Source: Tanypteryx hageni
Lineage: Eukaryota > Arthropoda > Insecta > Odonata > Petaluridae
Length of the DNA: 64,000 bases
Reading direction: 5' to 3'
Assembly (NCBI GenBank): GCA_028673005.1
Contig: CM054114.1
Span: 128,918,470 to 128,982,469, forward strand
A program made the translations under genes and the position numbers. Below the pieces are notes generated by a model. That model was not told the origin of the DNA. It ran no database searches and was given only the letters and a program-made list of their open reading frames with translations. Positions 34,331 through 48,420 of this stretch are shown one piece after another (position 1 is the first letter of the stretch; every line of letters starts with the position of its first letter).

Positions 34331-35460
34331 AATCAATGCATAAGCGGATTTCTTTTAACCGTTATAGATATAGACTATACAACACCAACAAACGCTTGAG
34401 GCAAAATAAACAAAAACTTAAGCCACGATGAAAATTAGCAGTTAGGACACCAAATTAAGCGCATACAGGTTCTAACAAGTGCCGATTGAAAGCGTGTGGC
34501 CAAATAGAAGGAAATTTTGGAGCCCGTCCAGAGAGGTTCGAGGAAAACGCTAAGGAGACAGGCCACATGTCATCTATTAGACAGACCATTTGTTACGAGG
34601 CGACGGTGTTCCAGACCCTCACCAAGTTTAAGCACATAAATATTTTGGAAGTGGTCCAACTTGGACAGCAAAGCGCTTTGAATCTTAAGGCATACTATGC
34701 GTTAGGATTTCGGAGCGACAAATGTCGGTGTCAGGTTTGGAAGTATCACGAAAATATACTCAGTCAGTTTTTGAGGCTTGCTGAAACAAACAAGCAGAAA
34801 ATATTACCGCTACAACTAATTCCTTTAGTCGTGATACCAAAGAAATACCAAATTTTTGATTCACCCATTTTTGTCTTAATCGTTTGTAATTAATATAACA
34901 ATCGACAATTGCTAACAACATACCTCACTCGAATAGTAGTAGGTAATATAATCTTTATGTTCACCTTCATTCATTCGTCGTAAATTACCCATTACTTACT
35001 TACAATCGCTGTGTATACATAAAGAAAATATTGGTACGTATTTACGTTCATTTCTTCGTCGTAGATTATCCATTTCCCTTCATTTACCTAGGGCAGGATT
35101 AACCCGCGCGCTGTCTTAAAATCAAGTGTTATGAGCTCGTTATTACTTACGTTAAGTAATTGAAATAAACAGTGGATTAGTGCCTAAAGGAGATACCACT
35201 ATAAAAAAACGCGTCTGGAGCTCTACCACAGCTGGTGGTTTGGAAACGAGCTCACAACACTCGATTTTAAGACAGCGCGCGGCCTGCGTTTCGCAAAAAA
35301 ACACTCATTTTCTGCTATACGATCGCATTAGCAAAAACACTGCAAAGAACCTTTCTTGTAGAATATTTTATTCTCTACAAGTTTGTTTACGTACGGTTAT
35401 GCCGTAGATTTGACCGTTTCCGAATTATTCGCGAAAGGCCAGTCGCGGGTCGTGCTCCGG
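34331..35460. other. Unassigned DNA
   Basis: A 135-codon frame at 34486-34893 has no recognisable motif, no splice support and no paralogue in the window. I treat it as chance. Confidence 0.45.
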
Positions 35461-35530
35461 CGCAGGGACGTAGTCAAGGGGGGGCCCCGGCCCCCACCTA
35501 AAAATCTCATTGCCCGCCCCCCCTTTTATC
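35461..35530 (+). repeat. Transposon-end-like GC-rich segment
   Basis: GCGCAGGGACGTAGTCAAGG followed by GGGGGGCCCCGGCCCCCACC and later a C-run. This CAGGGACGTAGYCAAGGGGG style of sequence is a common arthropod DNA-transposon terminus, probably hAT-like. No matching right end was found nearby. Confidence 0.4.
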
Positions 35531-36440
35531 TACTTTGAATGCAATCAATGGATTGCACGATTAGTTACAAAAGGCACAGAGATCTTAAGGACGATTTTCC
35601 GACTTCCCTTTGGTATTTTTATTTATTACTGAAAAACCTTGACTAATCGTTAGGCAAGCAAGGACTCGACCTCGTATTTCGATACTTATGGTGACCTTAT
35701 GCAGAAATGGATGAGGGTAAACGGGAAAACCAAAACGTCCTCTGCACACATGCTGAGACGTTTTTCTCTTGGTCTCCACTCCGTTCTTGAAAATGGTTGC
35801 GATGGGCTAACAGGGGCCTACCATTTAGGAAAGAGTATACTCCATATGCATCCTTGTTCATTTTTACCTGAGGTCTTGAGGGTTAGTCGCACCAATAAAT
35901 CTCTAAATGATTGTCTCCAACTAAAAAACCGGCCCTTACAGTGAGGGTGGTCTCCTAAATCCTCATAATTGTCACCGCTTTAGTTCAGCAAAGGCTAACT
36001 ACTAAACTACTAAATTAAATGGAATTAAAGTATATCTACCAACTTACAATTAGACTACAATGTTTTCGTAAGTGTAAAACGTAAGCAAAGCGTGGAATCA
36101 ACAAATTATAATCTATTCCAGATTTACTAAAGTTGTGTACTAACTTAAAATGGACTAAACTCAAGATTAAATATTAGACATACGATCATCAAATAAAACT
36201 CCAATATATTAATCATCTACATAATTTCCGTTAATATTGTATCGCAAGACTTTCGTTTAAACGGTAGCTGCAGTTAATACCTATAGGCACGTATATATTA
36301 AAGGAATCAACGTCGTAATACCGGCTCTGCGCATGCGCAGCATCATAACCACATGAATCAGTGCTACACATGAATCGGTTATCTTTTGATTCCATTTCGT
36401 TTAATCCCGAGTTTGTCCACTTCGAATCAAAGGACAACAG
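35531..36440. other. Unassigned DNA
   Basis: Short frames only. Confidence 0.45.
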
Positions 36441-36495
36441 ATTAGGCCAGGGGGTCTCAAACTCGCGGTGCATTTCTGCGGCCCGCGAAGTAAGC
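36441..36495 (+). repeat. hAT-type left terminus
   Basis: CAGGGGGTCTCAAACTCGCG then CATTTCTGCGGCCCGCGAAG matches the style of widespread hAT ends (CAGGGGTCTCAAAC...GCGGCCCGC). No right end or 8-bp duplication was located, so it is probably a truncated copy extending rightward for an unknown distance. Confidence 0.5.
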
Positions 36496-39400
36496 TAGTT
36501 TACAGTAGACGGCCAAAACTCAAATGTATTTCTTATAAAATAGATTACGTAAATCTAAGAAATTTAAGAAGTATATTAAATCAGCTCTTTTAAAATATAC
36601 GCAGTTAATTGCTCATTCAAATTTTCAACAATTCTGCACAGGTGGGATACTAAGTACGTTCTTCCCTCTGCAAGCGTGTTTCTTGCGTGTTCGAAGAATC
36701 TAATCCTCGACGCCGATTATATTACTATTTTTGGAATGAATGGGTAGAACGTTTCCCACATTGAACAGGATTTTTGTGGTCATACCAAGGTGAATTCATA
36801 AGATTTACGCATCAAAGTGTGCGATTGTGCCGAAAAGAAGCCTAAGATAAAGAGGGACTAAATCGGTAATTTCAAAGAAATTTTCAAAATTTCACGGCCG
36901 ATGTGCAGACTGAAGATGCTGTCGCAGAGCGTAAATATTTTGCACGTTTCTTACTCTTACCAGACCACAACGTTTGCTACCTACCCCGTTTCTGATTTGC
37001 AAAAATGTTTTTTTCAGCCCGCCCTAATGTACAGATGTAGAACTAAATAAATTCACTTCAAGAACATAAACAACCGTATTCTACAATCGTTCAAATGACT
37101 GCCGGAATGCGGAAGACATTATGCGCAGTAGGTCAAATGCTTATTTTGACCCAAATAGCCCCACCCCACCCTATAATTCTTCACATTTTATGATCAAGGT
37201 AAAGTTTTATGGCAAACATACATATCTTTTGCAGTTAAAACTAAACCATTCATAAAACATTTAAAACTCCCATTTCTGTTACCGGCTCGCATGCACTAGT
37301 AATTTGGCAAATTCTTCTCTCATTTGAATTTGAAGAATATATGCCGTATAAATTTATTTATTCGTTATTTAGCAGCTTATTAATAACCCTCGCAATTAGC
37401 ATACCAACGACGACGAACAGAAGGAAATAAAACGATGTCCACTGCAGGGTTCGGAATTGCATTCCCTTTACCAAGCATTCCAAAAAATTATTCGTACGTA
37501 AATGAAAGTTATCTATTTTTTATATAAAATGGCGTCCGCGGACATCTTTGTTTGCCTTCAGGGAAATCGACTTTGGTACTGTTCCATCCAATTTGAAAGA
37601 TATTCACCTGAGAGATCGTTTGTGTGAAGGGTTCCTCATTTCTTGAATATATTAAACAACCTTTGAATTCTTATCAGGACGTTACAAGCACTAAGTCCGT
37701 CAAATCGAGACACCCTCTAAGTAGTTAGCTATCACCTTCAATGGAGTGAAATTTTAGCGAGACACCCTGAGGCGATAAAGATTTTCCATCGTATTCGGTT
37801 TCTGATGAGTTCAAAATTGGGCCAGATCAGTCAATTACCTCTGAGAGAAATGAGACAAGCGTATCTCAAATATCAAACGGTTTCAATGCCATGAAACTCT
37901 TTTAACACTTAGAACAAATGAGCATCCAGAAGGAAGCGAAGCCACCTTCTGTCGCGGTTAATGTAATTGAGCGCGTTCAGTTGATCGAAGCAATGAAGGA
38001 AAACAGTCTAAATTAATTATTCATGAAAATCAAGCGAAACTTTCATTCATTAATAAAATTTTACCGAATAAATTTCTCTCTGGTATATTTTTTAAAACTT
38101 GATGTATAGTACTTGATATTTAAACTATTTTCAGGCGATTCAAATGCAAATATGTAATTCATTTCTAGTACTAGCTCATGGTGAAGTGGAGCCGTTATTT
38201 TTTTAAGATTCAGCTTTTAAACATTGCAGTTATATCTGTTTATTTTCCTTTCTCTCATTATTATTTCCTAGCAAGTAATATTTATCTACGTCAGACAGTG
38301 TCGCATAGTATCCAAAATTTAATAATAACTTCAAAATTCTTGGACTTGAGAATGAGCTAGAATCGCTTAGACGATACTCGCATAGTATACAACCTTTAAA
38401 GCAGTGTGCTAAATCCAACCCATCCGTCGATTTTACCAAATTTCTTCCACAAAAAATAAACATCAAGATGGATTAAATACGCGTCGAAATATTTTGTGTA
38501 GTCCGGATGGGTAATCGAAAATGTTTTGATTCTGCGAGTCAATATTTTATCTTTCCTAACGGTCGATCACGGAACATCTCTGCAGCAGTGGCTTTAATAT
38601 TCCGCGTCGATTCTCACATTGTCCACAAATTCGTTCTAAAGAGAACGAATTCTATTCCACGAATGCGATTCTTTTCTCATTATAAATACTTGGGAAACGG
38701 GTGCGGGACACAATAAAATTACATTTTGAAATAGCTGAGGATTTACATACGGATTCGGAACTTGGTCGAATGTGCAACCAAAATAACAAATAGGCAGTTT
38801 TATAAATGCTGATATCACAGAAAACTAGAAAATTATATTTTAAACATGTACAGAGTTCCAGGAAATTCCTGGCATTCTGCGTGTGCGTGCATATTATATT
38901 TACCATTTATTTCATTTAGCATTTATTTGTACATAATTAATGTTATTAAAACAATGTTTATCTTTAGATTTCGGAATACAAGAGTTGCAGAGCTTAATTA
39001 ATTAATTTTGATTTGTCAAATTGCCATGGACTTCCAGGACACTCTCTCTGTGTATATATAAAATAAAAAATTTACAATTATATTTTTTCTTAGTGGGTGA
39101 GCTCCTACGTACCGCATAGTCTGCGTAGTCGCAGCTACGCCTCTGGAGATTTGTCATACATACGATTTCCTCAAAACGGTAGAAACTGCCTGTTAAGGCA
39201 ACACATGATTTCTAAAAATGAATTTTGAATGGCATTCCGAATGCATAATTGAATGAATGCCATGGGGCAAAAATGAAATTTAAAATGTTTACAAATACAA
39301 ATGCATCCTACATTGTTTCTCGCCTTTAAAAATTGAAATAAGGATAAAAGAAATTCCATTCATTATTTTCCAACATTCTACCATTAAATTTGTAGTTTTT

Positions 39401-39899
39401 TATCGTTAATTGTTCATAATATCTCTACTAATAGAATATAATCGCATTTTCTCACTATCTCTAAATCTCTGCTATTGTCCCATGTCTATTGAGTAAAATG
39501 GGAGAATGAAAAAACCACTTGCAACTCGAAAACTTTTCATTCTTGTACAAACAAATTTTCAGGAATTACTAGGCAGTCCATCTTTTAAGTTTTAAGTGAC
39601 TTGCCGTCAACATTGAAGAAATGGGTTCGATTCTAGGAGCGTGGATTTCCTCCGTTTGATTAACACATTAATCATTCGCATATTAAAATAATTTAGAATC
39701 ATCGTAAGAGTTCGAGACTAGAAACAACGAACGCCTAAAAGAGAGCAATCTTGTTTTCCTGTCATTGATTTTTAATACGCGTCGAATAGATCAACAGATT
39801 AATTTTTAACGCGAAAATTTGTTGCATTATTATTAATTAAACTACTAATAAAAGCTTCAATCTGTTGGTTGGTTTGTTGGTTGGAACGCTATATGGGAT
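36496..39899. other. Unassigned DNA
   Basis: 36496-37030 may be the degraded interior of the hAT copy. Beyond that are short frames, A/T runs and no recognisable element ends or exons. Confidence 0.45.
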
Positions 39900-40430
39900 T
39901 TACTATAAGAGGTATCTTAAATATATCTCTTTCACACTTGCAGACTTATTTTCTTTTCCAAAATTAAATTAGAAGTAATTGACGCACGATCTTTGGATAA
40001 GAACCATTTTAAAGGAAATTAAATGAAGATTCTTATCGTTAATTTTTGTTTTCGAACCGGATTCGCTCACATTGAGGGCCAGATGTTCGTCGTTTGATAG
40101 AGTTCGAACACAAAAACTTCTGGCGAACACGAAAAACTGATGGGGAACTCGATAAATTGTCAAAAATAGAAAAATGCTGCACAATATAGTTGAATATAAT
40201 AAGTTCCAATTTTCTCGTTGAATTTCAACGGGCAATTACGCTAGTTATTACAATAAAAGCCTAGATTGTGAGGTTTATGTATAACGCTGACGTCATCAAT
40301 GGCACTTTTTAACGCGTTTTGAACAAACTTCCCGATTAGATGGGAGTTTGAAATTTCGCAGGAACGTTTGTTTCAGACATAAAAATTAAATGACGAAAAA
40401 TAACGAAAAAAGACCCGGGTGGGACATTAC
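39900..40430 (+). repeat. Dispersed repeat, copy 3
   Basis: 39925-40040 (CTTGCAGACTTATTTTC, AGTAATTGACGCACGATC) and 40275-40425 (TTTATGTATAACGCTGACGT, GCACTTTTTAACGCGTTTTG, ATTAAATGACGAAAAATAAC) match segments of the repeat at 1860-2200, here in a different order. Confidence 0.5.
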
Positions 40431-40794
40431 AAGGAGACTCGATTTTGAAGATATTGTAACAGACTTTTCTAGAGAAAGGCCTCGAAAGAAATTATTCCAA
40501 GCTTAAGTTAGCATAATTAATACTGCATAATTACGTGCTTTTCATTTATATGATAGCAAGATCATGTCTTCTTTGTTTTGCTGATATATTTATTAAATAT
40601 TAAAAGTTTGATTCTTTTTAGTTACAATTTTCAGGGCATTATTGTCCTTAAACTGGCCAATGGAAAATTATTTTTATAATAAATTGTAATATCAATATAT
40701 CATATTTTATATATTGTTGATACAATATCCTTTCATTTTTTCCTAATATCTATATAGTGTTATGGCTGATTGGTTTCAATATATCGGAACCAAT

Positions 40795-40858
40795 GGGTTG
40801 GGGACCCCGCAACCCATCTGATGCCCTGGGCCTTGCGGTAGTTTAACACGACCCTGGA
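40795..40858 (+). repeat. hAT-type right terminus
   Basis: GGGGACCCCGCAACCCATCT then GATGCCCTGGGCC and ACACGACCCTGG. It matches 52780-52838 in plan. Read from the other strand it starts CCAGGGTCGTG, a common hAT-like end. No left end was identified. Confidence 0.45.
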
Positions 40859-42423
40859 CACAACTGGGACAACCGGATGAAACGTAGATTTCGTGCGATA
40901 CCATTAGTTAAAATTCAAATCTAAAATTTTTCCTTTTAAAAGTATTTCTTTAAATTGCCCATTAAGTAAATTTAATAAAAATCAAAATCCGTCTTTGTTG
41001 CTAAATTTTCTATTAGCATCGAATTTAAGGAAGAAACGACCCTTCTAATTTAGGAATAATTCAGCGTTAGACGAATTTTCCTATAAAACATTACTGGCAC
41101 ACGTCAACATACGCCAAATTATAACCGACACGATCTTATGAAATAGAGATATGCAAACGTACATCATTCATGAAAGCCGACACGCCATCATATTTGAAAG
41201 TTTTTTCGGGTTAATGACTCGATAAGCCTCACCATCTCCTATCGGTTTCAATTTCTTTTATCCCGGATATTTATTTCAAAAGGAAAAACGTGAGATTATA
41301 TAATATTTTTAAAGGAGACATTTCAATGATTGATTTGAGGGGGGAGAGTAAAATGAATGTAGTGTATACCGCGGGATTGAAAGCTCAGCTGGAATATAAT
41401 GGGACGGAAAAGTGTAGAAGTAGGATATTTGTAAGCTCTTTCGCATCCCAGCCGCAGAAATCTTTCGCAAATTACTCGTGGAAAGTGTTGCTTTGGGAGG
41501 AAGAAAGATGAGCGTGGCTCTGCAGGGGAGGAGAGAATTCCAAAGCACGCTATTGGCGGAGAGATCCACAGAATAAATTGCCCAAGAGCCACAGCCGGAA
41601 CTCCTCCGAGTGGGTAGGAAAAAAATGAAGATCGTGTTATACTCGGGCTTTGAATATTTTTTTAATTGCGTGGGTGAGATGAGCGGGATGGAATCAATTT
41701 ATGAGTACTTCTGATCAAACTCCAAGCGTTATGAAAGATCCTTGATTTTAACTTTTTCTCGTTTTCGCAAAGATATTTTTAGTAAAAAAATTCCACCAAC
41801 GAATAATTAATCTCCATCCATAATTTGAAATGAATTGGAAAAATACTATTTTTTGCGGAGATCGTGGCAGTTTTTTGGACTAAGACGAATCTCATGAATA
41901 GGCAAAGGTCGGAGTTATGTGACAAATAACGGAATTCCTTTATGCAATATTGCTGGGAAGAATTGCTGCAATTTAGCGGAGAAATGAGTAAACGAGTTTT
42001 CACCGATCCATCAAATACATTTTTTTATTCTGCCGTATTTTCGCCATTGCCAATGCCAATGCTATTTTTATCGCCAACTTTATTTTCGTAAAAATCACAC
42101 AGATTTCTCTCATAACGAAAACAAGTATGGTTAAAGAGGAAGTCCTTCTATTATAAACCACATCGAAATCTCAATATTAATTGCCAATTAAAAACTACAA
42201 AAAGAGAATCCTTTCGTCAAAGTTATGTGTGGATCCGCTTTAATTAAACTTCTAAATAACCTAATCACATTGAATTGTTTTCATTTTGGAATTTCTGCAT
42301 TAGAATAAATTTTTACAGTGACCGTGTACTCTGATGAATGAGACTCATCATTGCTCGAGGAGAAGTTTGTCTTTGTTAGGACGGAATCTTATTAAAAACC
42401 AACCAAGGCCTAATTTTGGAGTT
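40859..42423. other. Unassigned DNA
   Basis: No coding sequence or element ends recognised. The 73-codon frame at 41290-41511 has no supporting signal. Confidence 0.45.
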
Positions 42424-42432
42424 TTCCCCTTG

Positions 42433-42507
42433 GTGTTAATACACCCCCTGCCACACACCCTTGCGGTGGCTTGCAGGGTAAACTGTAGATGTAGATGTAG
42501 ATGTAAA
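42433..42507 (+). repeat. LINE 3' end (same as 758-824) with GTAGAT tail
   Basis: ACACCCCCTGCCACACACCC then GGTGGCTTGCAGGG forms a stem of the same design as 758-800. It is followed by TGTAGATGTAGATGTAGATGT and an A-run. Only the 3' tip of the LINE (or of a SINE that borrows it) is present. Confidence 0.6.
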
Positions 42508-44013
42508 AAAAAGTATGACAGCAAGCTCTACAACTGCAACAATTTTAACCTTCAATCCTTAATTAGTGGCGTCAAAAAAGTTTCATAAATAGTGGCAAGG
42601 GATCAATATAACCCCATTGAATCTTATTTTTGTACAAAATAATTTTCGGCGTAACAGTTGTAGTAAAATACCATTATATCATTATCTAAAGTTTTATTAA
42701 AGTATCTGTAAACCATTTTTACAAAATATCATATTTAACATGAATATAATGTATGAACCAAGTTATTCAATTATTTTGGTTTGCATCGCAATCTGAGCAT
42801 TTTTTGGCTACTCACTCATTTGATACTGTGTAGGAAACATGAGTACTAAGAAGCTGCCGGTTAATTCATTTTCTCTGTCCCACCTACACATGTCACAGGC
42901 ACGCAGAGCGATTGCCGAGCTTAGCTGCGTAGCAGCATGGCGCTTGTTATAATATCGCCGAAAGGTATACAGTTATTTGTTGGGTAATATTATTTTTGGC
43001 AATAAGTTCTGACACGGGGAATTTTTCCCAGCAAGGTGAATGCAAGTTTTGATTAAATAGAGATCTTATTAAAATCGACAAGAATAAACTACTTTCGGTT
43101 CTTGACGCATATGCTTGATTTTAATAACACGCATATTTCGGATGACAGTTTGCATATAAATACATGTAATACCGTCAGATTTCATTAAAAGGCTTAACTC
43201 CTAGAGCCATACAACGATGACCGACAGAAGGAAAGAAAAATTACTCTCTGTACTTTGTACATAATAACATTAATATACCAAATTCAACTAATTCCAAAAA
43301 TTAATAAAAGTACTGAAACATCAACAACAATGTTAATAATGCAGCTATTGTAAGATTAATTATGATCTGAACTCCAGTTCTTAAGTTATTGAGTGAAATA
43401 GAGTCATATTGACCCCACGCTTATAAGTAAGGGTTAAGTGGCGTCGTGCAGTTCGCAGAACTTTCCCGAATATCTGCCTTCTGTTATCTCACCAACATCC
43501 CAATTTAGCGCCTCTAGCATCCAAATACCTTCATCTCAGTTGAGTTTGGACGCTCCAGAGTGCCAGCTGTCGCTATTGCCTGACTTGTTCTGTATGACTT
43601 TTGTTTATGGCCCTCAATTTGTCAGATTTTTATAATTTTGCTTGAGTCATTTCCCGTCAAAAATTACGGATATAAATGAATGAATTATTAAATTAAAATT
43701 AAGTCACTTCCCATTCTCCATACTTATTTTCCTCCTACATCTCTCTCAAGATCAGCAGCTGAGCCTAACGCAAGAACACGAGTCACATCGTTACTAAACT
43801 TCCAGTTGTTCGACGTGCTAATAGAGTTGTTGGTGATAGTGATTCGTGGCCTGGAATTATATTAGAATAAGGTATTCGTACCTCATGTAAATAAAAACTT
43901 AAGTAGGTAGTATTAAAGCAATACAAATGTGACACATTTGGAGCTTCATTAAAATTTAAAATTTTCCCGTTGTTTTATTTTGAAAGCTGAATGCAACGCA
44001 CATACTCATTTTC

Positions 44014-44051
<38 letters not shown>

Positions 44052-44700
44052 CGCTGTTAATTATAGCTAGTTTCCCTTGCACATATGAAATTTTTAAAAG
44101 AAAACTGTGGTATGACGCTGATAGGGCATGAGTCTGTCACAGAGCCACTTAAGGGCAAATTAAATTCTTTTAAATTATTTTTAAGTAAATCCACATTATG
44201 TGAAATACAACAAGAATATACTAAACCATTTTGTAGCGCAATATGATTAATTCAAACAAGTCTTCCATTCCGAGTGATACCCTATAAAAATGGGAGATTT
44301 CTTCAGATTCGGGTGAACCGTTTAGCTCCAACTGCGCGCAGGCGATAGACGCAGATGGAATCGTAAAGACTACTTTTTCCGAATTCAGGGACACATAAAA
44401 CTTGCATATTCATCAAGATATAGAATTCGGTATTTTCATCAACATAATATATTTCCCTGTGTACTTCTTACATGTAAAAATAAAAGTTGGACACCTTCAA
44501 GAAAGAGATTATAACTCGCAGTGAAATGTTAGCTAAAAATATTCTCCTTGCACACTTTATGCTGGAATGGTAGCAACTGGAATGAATGTTGCTAGGGTTA
44601 CCAGATGTCAGGCATTTTCCCCTTTCGGCTTCCGTCCGGTCATCAATTTAAAATACAGTTTATATAATTTGTCCGGCTTTTTACTTAGGGATCACTGTTG
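42508..44700. other. Unassigned DNA; (TA)n at 44018-44049
   Basis: Apart from the microsatellite nothing is recognised. 43438-43635 is an open but short Ser/Pro-rich frame without support. Confidence 0.45.
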
Positions 44701-44714
44701 ATGACTTCCTTTCT

Positions 44715-44785
44715 TTCCACTTCTAGTTCAGTGGTAGAACATCCGTAGAGCAAGTAGATCCGAGTTCGATCCCCGGTAATAGCAG
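44715..44785 (+). pseudogene. tRNA-like sequence (A and B boxes), pseudogene or SINE head
   Basis: TAGTTCAGTGGTAGAAC (44724-44740) is a very good pol III A box, and GAGTTCGATCC (44762-44772) a good B box at tRNA spacing. The T arm pairs at four of five positions (CCGAG/CCCGG). No acceptor stem pairs and no convincing anticodon arm forms. I read it as a decayed tRNA or the head of an old SINE. Confidence 0.55.
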
Positions 44786-47700
44786 AATTTTTCCTCATTT
44801 CAAAATTATTCCCAATTTTAGAGTTAATGCCTGTCTGCTTCGGATCTTATGATCATTTTATTCCATTAATTTATATTTCTTATGTAAACAGCTATATAAT
44901 TAATTTTCAAGTACAATCTTCTCATGCGCTTTTAGTCTCCTCGCTTATTTGCGCCACAAGAATTGCAATAAAGTAACGAATTAAAATATCCCAAGTTTGC
45001 CAAGTGTCTGTAGAATAAGTGAATTTCTTTTCGAAAGCTTCAAAATAACGAAAACGGTAATTAATGAGTAAAGAGAAACCTTTGTATTATTCGGAGAACT
45101 GCTCATTTGGCAAGGATTATTAGTGAAAAAAGAGTTAAGTTTGAGGATAAAACTTAGGTCTTAAGATATGCTCAATGTATTTAACCGCTGTACAGAAAAT
45201 AGTGACGGCATTTCAAATATCTATTAAATCTTAAACAAGTTACAATGAATAAGGTAAACCCATACTTTACATTCTCATTTCAAAGGCAAAAATGGGCTGT
45301 GAAAGTTACTACAGGATTAAAATTTTCTAATTTCCACATCTAAAAATCAGGGTCCGAGAATTATGTCCAGGAGCGGATTATGCCATTAAACATGGCATTT
45401 GTCCTGCTTTTAATTCCCATCTTCGGCTGTTTCGCATTCGCTTTCCGGGTGTTGAACCTCTGTTATCTGGTAACTCTATATATTGCAAAACAGCAGATGG
45501 TGGAACACGAAAAAGATTTTTTTTCTAGAAAAAGTAATATGTAAACGTATCATGCAAGTGACAAGTAATGTTCCCTTAAAATATTTCCTAGTAATTTCGA
45601 GGATGTAATCACCTCAATCTCGGCGCAACTTCAATTAATTTTATTTTTTATATTAACCAATATCCTAAATTATGGGTACTTTCCATCACAAAGACAAATA
45701 GAATGTGCCAAATCTAGAGGAGTTAACGAGAAAAATCAACGAACAAATAATGCGATAAAAACTGAATTTTTAGATTTTTTAACTGGTTATAGCTAAAAGC
45801 ATACTCAGTCTTTTAGTAGTGCGAGTTAAAATTCATTTTATAGCTAAAATATAATTGATTAAGGCATTATTAGCTTTTAAGCGCCATGCAAAAGCCGTAA
45901 ACCAATAAGTTTCCTTCATGTAAAATAAAATTATTCCCTGAATTAAATAGCAGAGATTGACTAGTAGTCATATCTAATTTTAAAATACTTTAAATCTTTC
46001 TTTTTGCATCATTAATTTCCCGATAAACTTGTTAAAGTTTAAAATTCCGCTTGCCGGGAAAAAGAGCGGGTCAAATAGATTCGCGAAGCCTTCGGCATTT
46101 GTAAGTGATAGTTAATGGTAAATTTAATGACTTCCGCAATAGAGAATCGACTTTTATGAAAATTCTATTGTCATCGTTAAATAAAAAATCACGTAATTCA
46201 AGTGTCGGATTTCATTCCTCATTCATTGTGACATTTTGGTGTGAGCAATTTTACAGCGTGGGTTATGTCATTGTGAGAGCTAACCGATTCATAAACCAAT
46301 TTCCTGTTTTCGGTCGCTAAAAACTTATTAATGAGTATATAATTTACAACTGATATTCCCGCACTGAACAATGCATAAATTACATTGATAGAGAAATCCA
46401 AAAATATGACTTTTTCCAAAAAGATATGATAAAAAATATAAATTATACCATGATTACATTCTTTTTATAAAATTCCCTGCTGAAATGTTATGACCAATGT
46501 AGGTATGTATTTGCACTAATGACACAATATTTATATTAATATTCTTTTTCAGCTAACGTTGGCAACAGCATAGATCTCAAAGTCATGCATAAATTATAGA
46601 CCAAAAACGGATATAAATCCAACAAGAAGTCAAAACCAGGACTAATTCAGGCTGGTTTCCCTAAGTTGACGTCCCGAATTGATTACTTATATTGACAGGA
46701 AATGTTTCAGTATGTGTTAGTTATTACAGGCTCATACCATATATACCATTTCTAATTCATATTTTATCAATGATAAAGAAAAATTGGAAAACAAATTAAT
46801 CGAGGTTTAAAATACTAAAAGCAATGTCAGAATATCTTTCTGACATATTTTGCATGTATTTTTTAAATAAACGAATTTAATAAATGTTACTGTTTATAAG
46901 CTAATATGCTTGGATCAACTGTCCATTGCTGAGGGGTAGTCGAGTGGAAAAGAAAACAAGTAACGGTATAAAAATGAATTTTTATAACCAACTTTTATAT
47001 AGTTAATACTTTAATATGAATAAATTTATAGTATAATAATGATAACCTTTTTGCTTGCATGAGCGTAAAAATTTGGAAAAGTGTCTACCAGCTGTTGACT
47101 GATGTGGGGGTCTCTCAATTTAACCTTTAATCTTTTTACAGTTGAGAGAATGGCAGTCAGAAGTAGAGAACTCAGTGGTAAACGTAAAAATGTTTGGTAT
47201 ATAAGTAGTAAGAAGTTTGATAGTAACTTTTGATTCATTAATGGAAATACTAACTCATCCATTCATATTGATCCATTAATCAACGAAAATATACTTCTAG
47301 TTCAGAGTAATTCAGCTTTAGATACTAGTAGGAGTGAAATTGTTGAATATTTCATATTTTAGTCACCTAACTTAAATGACAAAAATAATAAATTGTTCTT
47401 TTCCTAACATCACATCAACCATCCATATAAAACACTATATAAATATAGTTAGCTGAAGAATTGCTAAGCTACAACACAACACTTTAAAATGTTTCATTTA
47501 AATTTGTTCAAATTAACATCCTTTACAACAGTATTACCTATCTTAAATAGTGAATCAAGTCAAAAAGTTATCAAGATAAATAAAAAATTACTATCAATAA
47601 CAAATACGATAAATAAATACTTACAATTATTAGCAGAAATGTCCCTTCAAAAAACGTAGGAATGCTATTAGGAATTATATTAAAAGATTACAGCATTAAC
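44786..47700. other. Unassigned AT-rich DNA
   Basis: Nearly 3 kb of AT-rich sequence with short frames only. The frame at 46105-46320 shows no motif. Confidence 0.5.
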
Positions 47701-47827
47701 AATGACAATAGTTTGTTTAATCTCGTTGCTACGATCTTCCCACGTAAATTCAAATGCACACTTATCGCAGCGCCAAAGTAAGGATCTGGTGGCCGAGGTG
47801 AGAGCTGGGGCACGCCCCGAGTTAGGC

Positions 47828-48420
47828 TCAACCTGATTGACCCCCTTCCCAGGCCTCATCCCACCTAAATAGCATCCCGATACCGGCGAGCCAATCACCG
47901 GCCGTTGGTGCATTTGAGGGTAGGATGGTCCGGGAAGGACGATCGGCCAGGTTGGCCGCCGTCGGTACGTACCGCCAGGTCACATTACTTGACAAATCCT
48001 TTATTATTAACAAGTAAATTTGTACAAATATATCATTTTCAAACAACAGGCCCGTACCTTTGTTTAAGGCATAAAATACAGACATATTATCCACATTAAC
48101 AATCACAGAGGAATATAATGGTGCTACAGTCAATAAGGACTTAGCCGCAAATAGTGCTGCTAAACCTTCAGCGTAATAGATAGGTAACTGCTCATCAAGA
48201 GCAAACATCTCACAATTATCTAAGAAATGACACAGCCACGCTATCTGCTATGGCGTGGCGTCCGCATATGCTTCGTGCACAGAATTGGCAAATTGTCTTC
48301 GTTTATGAAAACACTGGTTTTCCCACAAAATTTGAAACCATTTTGTCTTTCAACTAAACACATCCTTAACAAGGAACATCGGAAGCTGTAGGGTAAAACA
48401 TACCCAAGAAACAAATCCAG
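47828..48420 (-). pseudogene. Retroelement connection and RNase H region, hepadnavirus-like motifs
   Basis: This continues the RT at 48421-49177 after a frameshift near 48425. The minus strand reads a connection segment (IAGFVSWVCF), a TGA near 48329, then YADATP followed directly by a TAG at 48248-48250. It then opens into the stretch ending at 47828: an Ala-rich helix with its acidic residue (YYAEGLAALFAA), NVDNMSVFYALNKG with the next Asp, and WRYVPTAANLADRPSR with the last Asp. The ADATP start and the YVPT-x-x-N-x-AD-x-PSR end differ from Ty3, BEL and DIRS RNase H. They resemble the hepadnaviral pattern. At least one frameshift and two stops are present, so it is inactive. Confidence 0.6.

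Noticed and set aside
34486..34893. 135-codon plus frame
   Set aside because: No recognisable motif, no splice sites of note, no paralogue in the window.
41309..41592. Overlapping 86- and 89-codon minus frames
   Set aside because: Two overlapping frames open by chance in a less AT-rich patch; no motif.
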